Shown: positions 1 to 11,949, counted from the stretch's first letter. The stretch: DNA of 24,077 bases from Saksenaea vasiformis B4078 (GCA_000697055.1 JNDT01001014.1:1-24077), one strand, 5' to 3'. A program made the numbers and translations. Notes: generated by a model not told the origin, from the sequence alone.

Positions 1-2441
1 TAGGATCTATTGGATCAATCCAATGGCGTACGCGTACAAGGCTCTTTTGGTCAATGAAATGCATGGGCAGAAGTACTCTTGCGAAGGTCTAGGGAACGCT
101 GTTCCTTTTGGTCAAGGTATACTGATCTGTCTAACATTTCGTACTCACGCTGTGTCTTTGCTAGGCTACGACGACTGGCGCTATAAAGTGTGTACAATGG
201 CAGGTGGTCGACCTGGCCAGGACTATGTCGAAGGCGACAATTATCTTTTAGATGAACTTTTGTATAACCCATGGGAAATGTGGGCCCCTGATTTTGTTGT
301 AGTTGTTGCGTTTTTCATTTTCTTCACATTAGCGACCGCCCTAGCCATGGAGTGGGGCGGTTTTAGTAAGGTCGGTTCTTTGACAAAATTGTATTTGCGT
401 GGCAAAGCGCCCAAATCTCGTACAGCCGAAGAAGAAAAGGGAAGACGTCAACGACAAGCGCGAATTAGCGAAGAAATGGATACAATCGCTACTGGAACCA
501 CCTTTTCATGGCACCATATCAATTACACTGTGCCAATCAAGGGCGGCTCTATCCAGCTACTTAATGATATTGCTGGCATCGTCAAGCCAGGCCATCTAAC
601 AGCACTTATGGGTTCATCTGGTGCAGGAAAAACTACACTACTTGACGTGCTCGCACGTCGTAAGACATTAGGAAAGGTGGAAGGACGTGTTTACCTAAAT
701 GGTGAGGCGTTAATGAACGATTTCGAACGTATCACTGGTTACTGTGAACAGATGGACATCCATCAGCCAGCAGTAACAGTACGCGAAGCACTTCGGTTTT
801 CTGCCTACCTCCGTCAGCCTGCAGATGTGACCAAACAGGAAAAGAACGATTATGTCGAAAAAATTATACAGCTTTTGGAGATGGAAGACATTGCGGACGC
901 TCAGATTGGTGAAGTTGAAACTGGTTTCGGTATCTCGGTTGAAGAAAGGAAACGACTAACAATCGGCATGGAGCTGGTTGGCAAACCCCAGCTACTGTTT
1001 CTGGACGAGCCCACGTCAGGACTCGATGCTCAAAGCTCTTACAACATTATTCGATTTATCCGCAAGCTTGCCGATGCTGGTTGGCCCGTACTTTGTACCA
1101 TTCATCAGCCTTCATCTATCCTCTTTGAACACTTCGACCATCTCCTTCTATTGGTTCGTGGCGGACGAACGGCCTACTACGGCGAAATAGGCAAGGATGC
1201 GCGCATAATGATTGATTACTTTGAGAAGAACGGAGGGCCAAAGTGCTCTCCCGACGCAAATTCCGCTGAGTACATTTTGGAAGTGGTGGGAGCTGGAACG
1301 GCTGGTAAGGCCACACGCAACTGGGCTGACGTATGGGCCCAATCATCCGAGGCCAAGTTACTTGAAGCCGAGCTAGAAGAAATCCATCAGTCAGCAAACC
1401 AACACCCCACACGTCCCGCACTGACCTATGCAACTTCTTTTTGGACACAATTCCGTCTTGTGCACAATCGTATGGCACTTGCTTACTGGCGTTCACCTGA
1501 CTATAATATTGGCCGTTTCATAACCATCATGGCCATCTCACTCATAACAGGATTTACCTACTGGAAGATGGGCACTACGACTTCAGATTTGATGAACCGT
1601 CTTTTTGCTTTATTTAATACTCTCCTAATGGCATACATTCTGATTCTTTTTGCCCAACCTAAATTTATGACGGAACGCATGTACTTCCGCCGAGAACACG
1701 CCTCCCGTTACTATGGATGGGTCCCTTTCGGTCTATCTTCCATCCTTGTAGAGATCCCCTATATCTTGTTTGTGGCCACTTTCTTCATGTCTGGATTCTA
1801 CTGGACTGCGGGCCTCACTAACACGTCCGACGCTGTTGGCTATTTTTACTGTATTTCCATCTTCTTCGTTTTCTTTGCCGTCACACTTGGTTTCGTGATC
1901 GCTTCAGTCTCCATCAGCCCTACGATGGCAGCGGTTGTCAATCCCTTGCTGATTTCCATGTTGGTACTCTTTGCAGGCATGCTGCAGAGCCCTTATGACA
2001 TGCCTCACTTCTGGAGTGCTTGGATGTATTGGCTAAGTAAGTCGCCCGTTTCTCTGTGTAACCAATTCTCATGAGGACATTTTAGATCCTTTCCACTATT
2101 TCATTGAAGGCCTTGCCGTGAATGAACTGGTCAATGTCAAGGTGACTTGCAGCAACGAGGATATGGTCAAGTTTCTACCACCGCCAAACACAACCTGTGG
2201 CGACTATCTAGCGAACTTCTTCATGTCAGGTGCTCCCGGCTATGTTGACAACCCAAATGCTACACAACCGGAACACTGTGGCTACTGCGCCTACTCGTCG
2301 GGTGAACAATTTTACACGATAACGTATGGATGGGATGTGGCGAACAAATGGCGCAACCTCGGAATTATCATCGCTTTTTGGATTTTCAACGTGTTTCTCT
2401 TTCTAGCACTCGTTTATATGACGCGAAAGGATAGACGCTAG
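1..2441 (+). CDS. PDR/CDR-type ABC transporter, C-terminal half (5' end outside window)
   Basis: This is the C-terminal half of a full-size pleiotropic-drug-resistance exporter (ABCG class), a plasma-membrane ATP-driven pump for drugs and lipids. Exons are <4..116, 165..2036 and 2086..2441. The first bases (TAG) look like a splice acceptor, after which WINPMAYAYKALLVNE, typical of the end of the first membrane domain, is read. The second nucleotide-binding domain is complete: Walker A GSSGAGKTT (about 610-636), signature VEERKRLTIG (about 938-967) and Walker B LLFLDEP (about 991-1011). It is followed by a six-helix membrane domain. Intron 117-164 (48 nt, CTAAC branch site) has no stop and keeps frame, but removing it joins GQ to GYDDW as in the family. 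Intron 2037-2085 (GTAAGT...TTTTAG) joins WMYWL to NPFHYFIEGLAVNE; without it the frame stops at 2074. The last loop is cysteine-rich and the tail ends TRKDRR. Family assignment is firm; the substrate cannot be told. Confidence 0.93.
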
Positions 2442-2483
2442 ACTCGCATTATGTATCTTTTCTAGTATTTTTACAATCTGCAT

Positions 2484-2489
2484 AATAAA
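2484..2489 (+). terminator. Likely poly(A) signal of the ABC transporter gene
   Basis: AATAAA lies 43 bp after the transporter stop codon in AT-rich DNA. This is a position-based inference only. Confidence 0.45.
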
Positions 2490-4467
2490 AGGAAGAAGGT
2501 AAATGGTAAACCTTGGATTCGTAAATGTCTTCCTGTCAAAGGCGTTTACATGATATCGTGGATGTTAAAAAATTTTCACCGTAGAGCCCTGGTCAAGAAG
2601 AGACTGACTTCAACCGCCGGTCTAATCGAAACACGCTGCAGAGGGAATTCAAGCGACACACCATCCAGCGATCTATCACGAAAAAGTCGGTGCTGCTGGA
2701 TGTGACAAATTTGCTTAGGAGTTTATAGAGCTTAAACGATATACGGGAGCATATGAGCAGCCCTGGATGTGTACTCCATCAAAAAGCATATCGAACGAAA
2801 AGTGAACAAAGCGGAAAGATTCACTCCTGTCGTTAGTTGCCAATTATATCCCGTTATTCTACACGTCCTAATTGAAACGGGAAAACGCATAAACATAACG
2901 CGCGCAAGGTTCACTGCTCCTTGGCGCAAAGTCGTTTGGCTGATGCAAATAATAGTATTGTCATAGGTCAATAGGGAGAGGCACTTCTTTATTTGCAGAT
3001 AGTGACGACACCTTGTTGCGTAGCATGAAAGCAATACACAGAAATTTACCCGCTTTTAGGAATTCGGAAGAGCAAGGATGATAGACTAGACCTAGTCTAA
3101 ATGAAGACTGCCTCCTTAACTCATCATACCCATGCTTTCTTCGTGTCAATTGGATATTCCCAATTCCCTCAGAGAATTCACATCACACCTACGGATCCAT
3201 TATAGAGGGACGATTCGAAAATCTTGGACCGCTTCGTGATTAGTCTTCGAAGAATCCGATAATTTTTTTGGACATAACGTCGATGTACATGGACAAGCAT
3301 AACACAAACATTGGCGCCTTCAAGCACAAAAAGATGGGACGAACCGCAATAACAAAAAAAAAAAAAAAAATACTGGATTTTGAGCACACATTCACGTCAT
3401 CCAAATATTACGTTGCGTCGACACCAACTCAATTCTGCGGTGTGGAGCAGCATATCTTTGCACAGAGAATCAGGTACCTTTGCTTTTGAACCGAAGGTGT
3501 ATTGCGCTGGTCTATTGTAATAGGTTCCCCACCGGAACAATCGAAACGTGTAAAGTGACCGTATTTAAAGGGACGCATGAATTTCTTTTTTTTTTCTTTG
3601 GTTCCGTTTCCCACATGAAACGTCCCCGGTACGTACTGGAGCTGATTATACACACAGAAACTCATGTCTTTTGATCGATTGTTTAGATTAGACCCATTGG
3701 TCGTTAAATTTTGACACTGGCCACCCCATGGAAGCCATCCACCTCCTCTCCCAACCCCCACCGAAATGGTACCGGGGGTGGCACCCGCGAGTGCGTGGGA
3801 TTACCCTTCGGGGGTAAGTAAAATGACATCCAAGTATTATTCCATTTACTGACCCTGAACAAGTTTTTATGCTGTCTGTGTAAATTTCGCGTCTATCGAG
3901 GGGCCACGTTGATGTAAGTAGTGTATGAATTCGTTGCCAACTTATGCATTAACGAACGCATACTTGATTCTTTTCTTAAAGTAAAGTGGCTTCTCATGAA
4001 CGCAAAGTTTATATATAGATTAGCGTAAAGATTTGTTCAATAAACAGTAGATTTGGAGGGAATGACTCTGAGGGACTTCATGTGCAGATACAAGGAATAG
4101 CTCGCGAGTGCACGGTAACATTATATCAATGTGTTCCAAGAAACCATTCCATGGAGCGACGCCCTCTTTTGATCGAATCGGTAAATGGATGAGTTGTGAC
4201 AACACGAACTTACGTTATCGTATCAAAGATTCTATTAGCAATAGCGTAAAACACGTTCGCTCCCGAAAGTGACAGTGATGGTAACAAATTTGAGCTACCA
4301 CGTCGGAGGTCGGATAAGGTTAGAGAAACGGCATGGCGAAAGTCATGCGTAAAGTGTATTTTTCGTGGAACATGAACCGAGCCCACACTTTACTAACACA
4401 TAAATAGAGATTGAATTCCCACCCACTACGCCTTTTTCGCTATTTTGAAGGGAATATACGTATTGAG
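2490..4467. other. Intergenic region without a recognisable gene
   Basis: About 2 kb between the ABC transporter and the first aldo/keto reductase. It holds scattered short reading frames with no recognisable domain, an A tract at about 3353-3370, a T tract near 3585, and a small GC-rich hairpin island at 3719-3815 (listed separately). A TATA-like CATAAATAG at about 4399 lies some 70 bp before the reductase start. I see no RNA gene and no convincing exon chain. Confidence 0.6.
3719..3815. repeat. GC-rich island with consecutive inverted repeats
   Basis: In otherwise AT-rich DNA this stretch has arms GCCACCCC (3720-3727) and GGGGTGGC (3775-3782), a perfect 8-bp inverted repeat, followed at about 3800-3816 by a tight hairpin, TTACCC-TTCGG-GGGTAA. 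It might be the end of a small foldback element or a structured RNA. No second copy was seen in the window, so its nature stays open. Confidence 0.35.
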
Positions 4468-5675
4468 ATGGTTCTCGAAAAGGCTCTCGGTAAAAACGGA
4501 CCCCAGGTCCCCGCTGTTGGATTGGGATGCATGGGGTAAACAAAAAAAGAAATGAAGATAAGAGGCGGACACAGTGCTTACGCGATCTTGTTTGCATAGA
4601 ATGAGCGAGTACTATGGAAAAGTTGACGATGAAGAAAGCGTCAAGACACTGGAACATGCAGTGAAGTTGGGGTAAGTCAACGATAACTGTATAAAAGCGG
4701 CTGTCTCAAGTGTATTTACTATTTAGGTGCACGTTCTGGGATACTGCTGACATGTATGGGTGTGGCCACAACGAGAGGCTTTTAGGACGTGTTCTCAAGG
4801 AACACCGTGACAAAATATTTCTCTGTACCAAGTTTGGTGTTGTTCGTGATGAACAAGGCGTATTTCATGGAATCTGTGGTAAACCAGAGTATATGCGCCA
4901 GCAATTTGAAAAGAGTATCAAAAACCTTGGCGTTTCCTATGTGGATCTCTACTACCTTCATAGAGTGGACAAGGATACGTAAGCATCCAACAGGTCGAAA
5001 CGGTAGGCTTATCATTAACGTGATGGTAGACCTATTGAGGAAACCGTCGCTGCCATGGCAGAGTTAGTGAAGGAAGGCCGTGTTCGTCACATCGGTCTTT
5101 CCGAATGTTCTGCCGAGACTCTTCGTCGTGCTTACAAGGTTCACCCTATCGCAGCAGTCCAGATGGAATACTCTCCATGGACCTTGGATATTGAGAAGGA
5201 TGGTTTGTTGGAAGCAGCACGTGAACTAGGTGTCAGTATTGTTTGCTAGTAAGTAACGGAGCACATCATCTTTCGGGAACCTAATGCACAATACAGCACG
5301 CCTCTTGGTCGTGGATTTCTTACAGGTGCAATCAAATCAATCGATGATTTGGCTCCGGATGACTCCCGCCGGCGCAACCCCCGGTATTCTCCCGAAAACT
5401 TCCCAAAGAATATCGAAATTGTGTACAAGATTGAGAAACTTGCAGCAGCCAAGGGTGTCGCACCGAGTCAGTTTGTTTTGGCATGGATACTTGCTCAGGG
5501 GCCAGAATTTATTGTAATTCCTGGTACAAAGAAGATCAAGTACATCGAGGAAAATTTTGCAGCTCGAGACATCGAACTAACGTCGGAAGAAATCTCACAA
5601 ATGAGAAAGATTGTGGACGAAGCAAATGTCTACGGCGAACGCTACGCTAGCTCTCGATCTACAAATACTAAATAA
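4468..5675 (+). CDS. Aldo/keto reductase, copy 1 (329 aa, 5 exons)
   Basis: NADPH-dependent carbonyl reductase of the aldo/keto reductase superfamily, a cytosolic (alpha/beta)8 barrel, nearest in style to the AKR13/pyridoxal-reductase-like group. Exons are 4468-4535, 4600-4671, 4727-4978, 5030-5248 and 5297-5675. They join in frame into 329 codons plus a stop, which is the usual family length. Catalytic tetrad residues are visible: Asp52 and Tyr57 in DTADMYG, Lys82 in LCTKFG and His125 in YYLHRVD. The conserved NPRYSPENF and IVIPGTKK segments near the cofactor site are present. Leu precedes the catalytic His, where copy 2 has Gln, and RRRNPRYS replaces RRYNPRYS. The start is the only ATG giving the N-terminal [11 protein letters not shown] shared with copy 2. 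All four introns lie at the same positions and phases as in copy 2 (7637-8844), so the two are tandem duplicates. The physiological substrate is unknown. Confidence 0.93.
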
Positions 5676-7636
5676 CAATCGTGTGCTGTAATTATATGCA
5701 ATTCCTACTACTATTGTCCTCATCCGTCACTGAGATGCCCTATTGTGGAAATTGACAAGCTTCTGCCACAAACTGCTTGCTCTAACGCCATCACTCCGTT
5801 TCACCTCATTTCGATCGCCTACCACAAACGTTAAACTCGGGAATAAACCATCAAACTATTTGAGCGCATTTTATTGTTCGACTAGCGTGAAATATGTACC
5901 TAGCAAGCTTAAGATGTGTCAACTGAGAAAGCTGCAGGAAGATAGGGCTTGCTCTTTGGTCGTTGGTTTGCTGATAACTTGTAGATTTTAATTATAAGCT
6001 TCAGCTTTTTTCTTCATTATATCAAATGTATATGACGATCACGACGTTGCTAGGACTATTTCCGTATTGATTACTGTCGATTGTATCATCCAAGTGCCCT
6101 TTGTTTCACCTGATTATTCAGCTTACCGCGATACTGTTTGACGTCTTGTTTTGGCTACTTGATGGCCGAACCGGGATATCTGCGAGACACGGATGTTAAT
6201 GATAGCTTCAATGTGCTACAATTTTTTGCCGAGCCTGTGTCACGGACCATCTTCCGGAAATGGATACATCCATACTCCAATGAACTATTGTGGCATCATA
6301 GCTGTATGAATGTGCTCTCTCTTACATATCAAAGAGCTTAAAGAATTCATATGCTTTGGAAACAATTAAATCCAGCCATTGAAGAATCCTTCTCGAGCGA
6401 TAGGAACAGAAAAGCCAACCCGAACTAGCCCCTCATCTATATAGCAAAAGGTCTGACCAGTTTCATAAAGTTGGCTTTATATCTTTTACTTGTATTTGTC
6501 GTATGTGAAGCTCTTTTCGTGATGATTATAGCTACAGGTGGCGTACATGTATGCTTTGTATTTTTCCCTGTAGAAAGTCTGCTTTAAAAATGAACTTATA
6601 CAAGGGTATACCATTCGATTGCATTTGCAGCCTCCTTAGACAGCGCAGTTTCTTAGGCTTTGCAATCCATTTACGGAGGAGACCTAATTAAGAACATTAG
6701 GTAAGGAATTAGTCATGGTAGTTACTTTTCTGGTGTATCTTGAATAACATGTAAGTACTTTGATCTACGTAATCTTCTACGGGCGAACAGATAAGTATGC
6801 CGAAACCATTTCTTTTTTTGTAAATGATTACGCTCTCAGTTGCCTAGCATGAAATACACCAACGTACGCCTTTCCAGATTAGGAAAGCTATTGCGCGTCC
6901 GTTTTTCTGGGGTTTATTTCCAAATTAGGAGTTGATATTGTACCTCAGATCCCCGTCCTAAATTAGATCTACACGCCCAAATGGAAGACCTGAACTTGCG
7001 ATAGAAGGGATCAAGACAATCGTCTTTTTGATTCAGTTCAAAATATAGTAGGGAAGTACGTTATTACAAAGCAAAATTGGAGTGTTCTTTTGTCAATCGT
7101 GGTATTTCCAGATTCATGCTTGAAACTCCGAATTGCTGTGGCAAGCTTATTTCTGGTACACAATCATCACGGCCCTGAAAAAAACTTGCTGCGCACGGAT
7201 CAGTAGATAGTGGACAACAGGAATTAATATAAGATATTTAAACCATTTTTAATAATAAAAGCGAAAACTTATGAACATGGATGAGGCAAACAGAAGAAAC
7301 TTTCGTGACAATATCAGTCTAGTTAGGATATCAATCAGTGATGCATAATTTTTTTTAACAGAGCGCTAATGATGCTTGCGTGTTTGACTTGGTCAGGGAG
7401 TAAAACATGGCGGCAATCACGGTAGTAATAGCTTGAGGCTGACAGGACGGAAATTTTTTGATCTGATACGGCTAAATAGCTTGCCGCTGTCGGAGACGGC
7501 GTAAACAAGGCATGTCTCTTGCGTAAGTGAAATGAAGGTTTCACACGTTTCATGAAAGATTTAAATACGATTCCAATTTTCATCCATTGCTGCCCAATAC
7601 ACTACTCTAAAGTCTAAAAAACAAATAACTTCAATT
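5676..7636. other. Intergenic region between the two reductases
   Basis: About 2 kb with no recognisable gene. An AATAAA at 5842-5847 may serve copy 1. Short reading frames (for example 5743-5991 and 6138-6341) show no known domain. A TTTAAATA at about 7559 lies some 75 bp upstream of the copy 2 start and may act as its TATA element. I did not see a third reductase relic. Confidence 0.55.
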
Positions 7637-8844
7637 ATGGTTCTCGAAAAGCAACTCGGTAAAAACGGACCCAAGATCCCCGCTATTGGATTGGGATGTA
7701 TGGGGTAAGGAGACAGAGATACGCTGTGTTCAAAACATTCACCCAATTTTTTTTTTCGCGTAAAGCATGAGTGAATTCTATGGAAAGCCTGACGATGAAG
7801 ACAGCGTCAAGACATTGGAACACGCAGTGAAATTGGGGTGAGTACAAGGGCGATTTTAATAATAAAGGGATTGGACTAATCGGGTATATTATAGATGCAT
7901 CTTCTGGGATACTGCTGATATGTACGGTGTCGGTCACAATGAAAAGCTCATTGGACGTGTTCTCAAGGAACATCGTGACAAGGTCTTTATCTGTACCAAG
8001 TTCGGCAATGTTCGCGACGAGGAAGGCAATTTCCTTGGAGTTAGTGGCAAGCCAGAGTACATTCGTCAGCAATTTGAAAAGAGTATCAAAAACCTCGGTG
8101 TTTCCTATGTGGACCTCTACTACCAGCACAGAGTGGACAAGGACACGTAAGCATCCAATAGATAGAACGATACGCTTATCATTAATCGTCGCTGTAGACC
8201 GATTGAGGAAACCGTTGCAGCCATGGCAGAGTTAGTGAAGGAAGGTCGCGTTCGTTATCTCGGTCTCTCTGAATGTTCTGCCGAGACTCTTCGTCGTGCT
8301 TACAAGGTTCATCCTATTGCAGCAATCCAAATGGAATACTCTCCATGGACCTTGGATATCGAGAAGAATGGCGTACTGGAAGCAGCACGTGAACTAGGTG
8401 TCAGTATTGTTTGCTAGTAAGTAACAGAGAACGTCATATACATGTATCCTAAGACGACATAGTGCACCCCTTGGTCGTGGATTCCTCACTGGTGCAATCA
8501 AATCCATCGATGACCTGGATCCTGATGACTTCCGCCGCTACAACCCACGTTATTCTCCCGAAAACTTCCCGAAGAACATCGAGATTGTTCACAAGATCGA
8601 GAAACTCGCAGCCAAGAAGGGGGTCACACCTAGTCAGTTTGTCTTGGCTTGGGTACTTGCGCAAGGACCAGAATTCATTGTTATCCCTGGTACAAAGAAG
8701 ATCAAGTACCTCGAGCAAAACTTTGCGGCGGGTGATGTTAAACTGACACAACAAGAAATTGCAGAAATGAGAAAGGTGGTCGATGAAGCAAACATCAGTG
8801 GCGAACGTTACCACCCTGCTCACATGGCAGCCGTTAACCAGTAA
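7637..8844 (+). CDS. Aldo/keto reductase, copy 2 (330 aa, 5 exons)
   Basis: Tandem paralogue of the gene at 4468. Exons are 7637-7704, 7766-7837, 7895-8146, 8198-8416 and 8463-8844. The first four exons have exactly the same lengths as in copy 1 (68, 72, 252 and 219 nt) and the last is 3 nt longer, giving 330 aa. Catalytic Asp/Tyr lie in DTADMYG, Lys in ICTKFG and His in YYQHRVD, the form usual in the AKR13-like group. NPRYSPENF and IVIPGTKK are present. Donors are GTAAGG, GTGAGT, GTAAGC and GTAAGT; intron 1 ends after a T-rich tract at GTAAAG. The start gives [12 protein letters not shown], matching copy 1. Copy 2 keeps residues that copy 1 has changed (Gln before the catalytic His, Tyr in RRYNPRYS). 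This suggests, as inference, that copy 2 holds the ancestral activity and copy 1 is drifting or specialising. Confidence 0.94.
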
Positions 8845-8880
8845 ACTTGCCTTAGTCCCATTATCATGAATTGTCACAGT

Positions 8881-8886
8881 AATAAA
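8881..8886 (+). terminator. Likely poly(A) signal of reductase copy 2
   Basis: AATAAA 37 bp after the stop codon at 8844. Confidence 0.5.
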
Positions 8887-9202
8887 TGGTTTTGTTCTAT
8901 CTGTAAATTACCCCTATCTGGTGATCTGTAATAGGAAACATTGATATCCATTTTGATATTATGTACGTTGGGCATTACGGCCAATTGAGATGCATGATAA
9001 GGCGGACATGCGTGGACTGAAAAAGGTTGAATTTCTCTGTCGTACTGAGCTTTCTAGTATCTCTTTTGATGTGTCTAATGAGAATGGAATTGTGCGGATC
9101 CGATTTTGATTGGGTGCGCTCAATCCAAATAGAAATGCATGTCCGATTGGGGATCTCGCATTTACAGCGAGCCTATTGCGACGGACTTATCAACATCAAG
9201 AG
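8887..9202. other. Non-coding stretch before the dispersed repeat
   Basis: No recognisable gene. The frame at 9027-9224 has no domain I know and runs into the repeat at 9203; it may be a relic of the same element. Confidence 0.4.
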
Positions 9203-9420
9203 TCGGCCCTTTCATAATGCGTGAATTGAAGGATACACTTCGATCATATACTTGGGTAACACTGTCTTGCACAGACAGCGTATGAAACAGTCAATGAGAT
9301 TGAGGATCATCTTTGGATGCATTCCCTTATAAACGGCCTAGAAAGTCCTGTTCTCTTTTTCTCTTCTTTACGTTTTGTTTATTTTCTTCTGTATGCGCTA
9401 TTGCAGTAATCCATTCATGT
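9203..9420 (+). repeat. Dispersed repeat, copy A (inverted relative to 23090-23304)
   Basis: This stretch aligns over its whole length with the reverse strand of 23304-23090. The best anchors are TAATGCGTGAAT near its start and TGCAGTAAT with CATTCAT near its end, with a T/C-rich middle in both. Read in one frame the first part gives GPFIMRELKD; the other copy gives GPLIMRESKE. That suggests both derive from a once-coding mobile element. I cannot name the family. By eye roughly two thirds of positions agree. Confidence 0.6.
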
Positions 9421-10000
9421 GAAACCTCCTTAACAGAATGCGTATGTCCTGGATGGGAATACAGCGTATATACTGACAGCCACTTTTCCATGTGTAGCTC
9501 TTGGTGGCTTTACTCTTTGCCCAGATTTTCTATTGTTTCATTTCTCGTACAATGGATTGGCTCCACCACGGTCCCAGCCCATGCATTGGGGTTACATAAA
9601 CGCGAAGTGAAATAACAAAGCACCATCAAAGCACTCCTCGTGAATGGCTGTACGCTACTCCAATAAACTTTGCTGTATGAGGAATCGGGTTTCGCGCAAA
9701 TTTCTGCTCACAGATGATATATCAACAATGTATGCTTTATTTTCTCTCAATACAAACATGGTCCCTTCATGGATTCAGAAGGGATACAGGATAGCGTACA
9801 TTGCCACTCAATAAGCAGTAGAAGATGATCTCAAAATCATCTATTACTTTTTCACTGACTTTAAAAGTTCAGTTGCTTCAGAGCGCACAGTCCCATGCAT
9901 AATAGTGTACACAATTTATAAATCGAGTCTTTTTTTTTTAATACCAAGAAACACAAAACAAAGGATATCATGTTCACAACAGATGGAAGGAGAAGAGATA
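9421..10000. other. 3' flank of the ORP gene, no recognisable gene
   Basis: Intergenic DNA downstream of the minus-strand ORP gene. TTTATT at 9736-9741 reads AATAAA on the minus strand, about 260 nt after the ORP stop, and may be its poly(A) signal. The rest shows only short frames. Confidence 0.45.
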
Positions 10001-11620
10001 TCAAGCCTTAGGTGTACTTCCTTCAACCGAACCATTGCTGACCTGTTGCGGAGTTTGAGTATCTTGCAAGGCTTTGCTGTCAAAGAGCATGTTCTCTAAT
10101 TCCTTGGTTGCCTGTGGAGACTTGAAATCGATACTAAAAATGGGCTTTAAAAAAACCATCTTTTCGTTTGCCATAGGCTATTATACCTCTTAATTCCTTT
10201 GAACTCATACTGGTCTTTATCGACTTGGTCGAAATAATGGGCTTTCCACTGAATTCCTTTTTCATCACGATACTTTGCATCTTCCCGTTGCTTATCTTCT
10301 ATTTCGATTTTCCCATCTGTTGCGGCATCCATGTCATTCCGGACGAGCGCCTTGCTAACTTTGGACCAAAGTCTACGGTCCGCTAAGTAATCGAAAATCG
10401 CGAAACCCTGTTGCACCTCCGCTCACCTTCTAGATTCGTTGGCTTCCTGGTCATTTTCCGTCGCCACTTGTTTCGGAATAACAACCGCGGTTTTTACATC
10501 AAAGAGTGTCGATTTACTCGATGCCTTTTTTTAAACGGTGATAATGAATTTCCATTGTCCAGCAATCCTTTCTGACCTTGGGCATTTTCAAAAATATTTC
10601 ACCTGACCATTGACCCGAGATCTCAAAAAGTACTTCTCCCGTCGATTCTCGTTTGACTTTACCCGCAAGTGAGTTGTATTGACCAGAGAAGATGCCCTGT
10701 TTGTTTCATTCGAGGTCAAGATGATGTTTTAAACACCAAAATATATAGGTTGCTGAGCCTGTGTCCTTCTTTTTTTACCTTTGTCTTGAAATCTAATTCA
10801 CAAACCAAATCACTTGTGCGGCATCTGACGAAACAGCTATCGCCAAGCTCCAAAACCATTTTGCCGACTACCAAGTATCAAATGAATACGAATGCTTGAA
10901 AATGGTATGGCTTACATAAAATTCCTCGGGCATACATGTTTGGCATGGTAAAATCATAGCGTTCGTTGTGCAAATTGGTAAAGGTGATGTATGAATCGCC
11001 TTCCATTAAGCTGGCTACACTGTTGCCAAGGAAGCGGGATTTGGGGCGGATGTTTCCTTGAATGAAAATTCCGTTTTCGGGGCTGCCATAAAAGTATGTG
11101 GAGATAGGTGGATGATGAGATACTTGTTCAGCTACATAAAACGCGTTTGTTCCATCTTCATATTTCCATTGGCATCTAAAAAACTCGCCTAAGACAGGGT
11201 TATATGGTTTTTTCACACCCTAAAATGATGGTTCGTCATTGTTTCAGTTGTAGTAATAACAAGGTTTACCTTTGGCTTTATATGCCATCCAGAAAGAAAG
11301 TATCGTACAACATCTAAGAATCGTTGTAATGGATCCGTCTTTTTGCTTGCTCTATAATATAATAGTTTAGTAGAGTAAAGAAAGGGAGAATTGAGTTTAT
11401 CAGTTTACTCTATGAGTAGGTGTGAATGACTCATAAAGTCAGTAATTCTTTCAAGCATGCTGCGAGGTTCCAAGACAAATGTTGGGAATGTAACCCGGTG
11501 AAGGTCCATATTTTTGCTTAACTGACTGATGATTCCCATGAGAATGCTACGCGAGCTTTCTTCCAAGACTTCAGTACAGTCTGGGTCACCGTCATTGTTA
11601 TTCTCCTTGGAACGCAACAT
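10001..11620 (-). CDS. Oxysterol-binding protein-related protein (Kes1/Osh4-like), 8 exons, about 407 aa
   Basis: Soluble lipid-transfer protein of the ORP family, which exchanges sterol for phosphatidylinositol 4-phosphate between membranes. Exons (minus): 11620-11409, 11351-11270, 11219-10916, 10867-10779, 10696-10577, 10524-10427, 10372-10187 and 10133-10001; they total 407 codons plus a stop, close to yeast Kes1 length. The lid-like N-terminus precedes the ligand-binding barrel. The PI4P-contact motif KKPYNPVLGEFF lies near residue 101 and the family signature EQVSHHPP at 129-136, as in Kes1. The C-terminal segment has ESRRLW and the acidic/basic helix IEIEDKQRE. The start at 11620 is the first ATG in frame; upstream is low-complexity T/A-rich leader. 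One junction (10576-10525) is weak: either an intron with a GTCAGA donor or a one-base error in a run of seven A. No PH domain or ankyrin repeats are seen, so this is a short ORP. Confidence 0.9.
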
Positions 11621-11949
11621 GTTCAAAGGAAAAAGGAAAGGATAGAGTTGGACGAGAAAAAGAAGAGAAGAGAAAAAAGAGGAAAGGAAAAATAAAATAA
11701 AATAAAAAAAAATATTAGGGAAAATCGGGACCCATGAAGTCGGAAGGACTAGTCGGGTTATGCGATATGCTAAGTTCACATCCCGGTCGCACCATTATTT
11801 TTTCATCCCTAAGAAATCATTCATTCTAATCGAAATTCGCTGTGCTTGTTGTAAAATACAACAATTTACTATATGATCTTTTCTTCCTTTCTTTGTGGCG
11901 CATGTTCCTTAATTTCTAAAGTTTTTTACACACCTGTCCCTGTATACCC

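Noticed and set aside
2769..2966. 65-codon plus-strand frame between the ABC transporter and reductase copy 1
   Set aside because: Some protein-like composition but no recognisable motif, no splice partners and no second copy; kept as intergenic.
3429..3761. 110-codon minus-strand frame
   Set aside because: Dominated by glycine/lysine low-complexity sequence from the GC-rich island and a T tract; no domain.
7683..8129. 148-codon minus-strand frame over reductase copy 2
   Set aside because: It lies opposite conserved reductase exons and a matching shadow occurs opposite copy 1; it is an antisense shadow.
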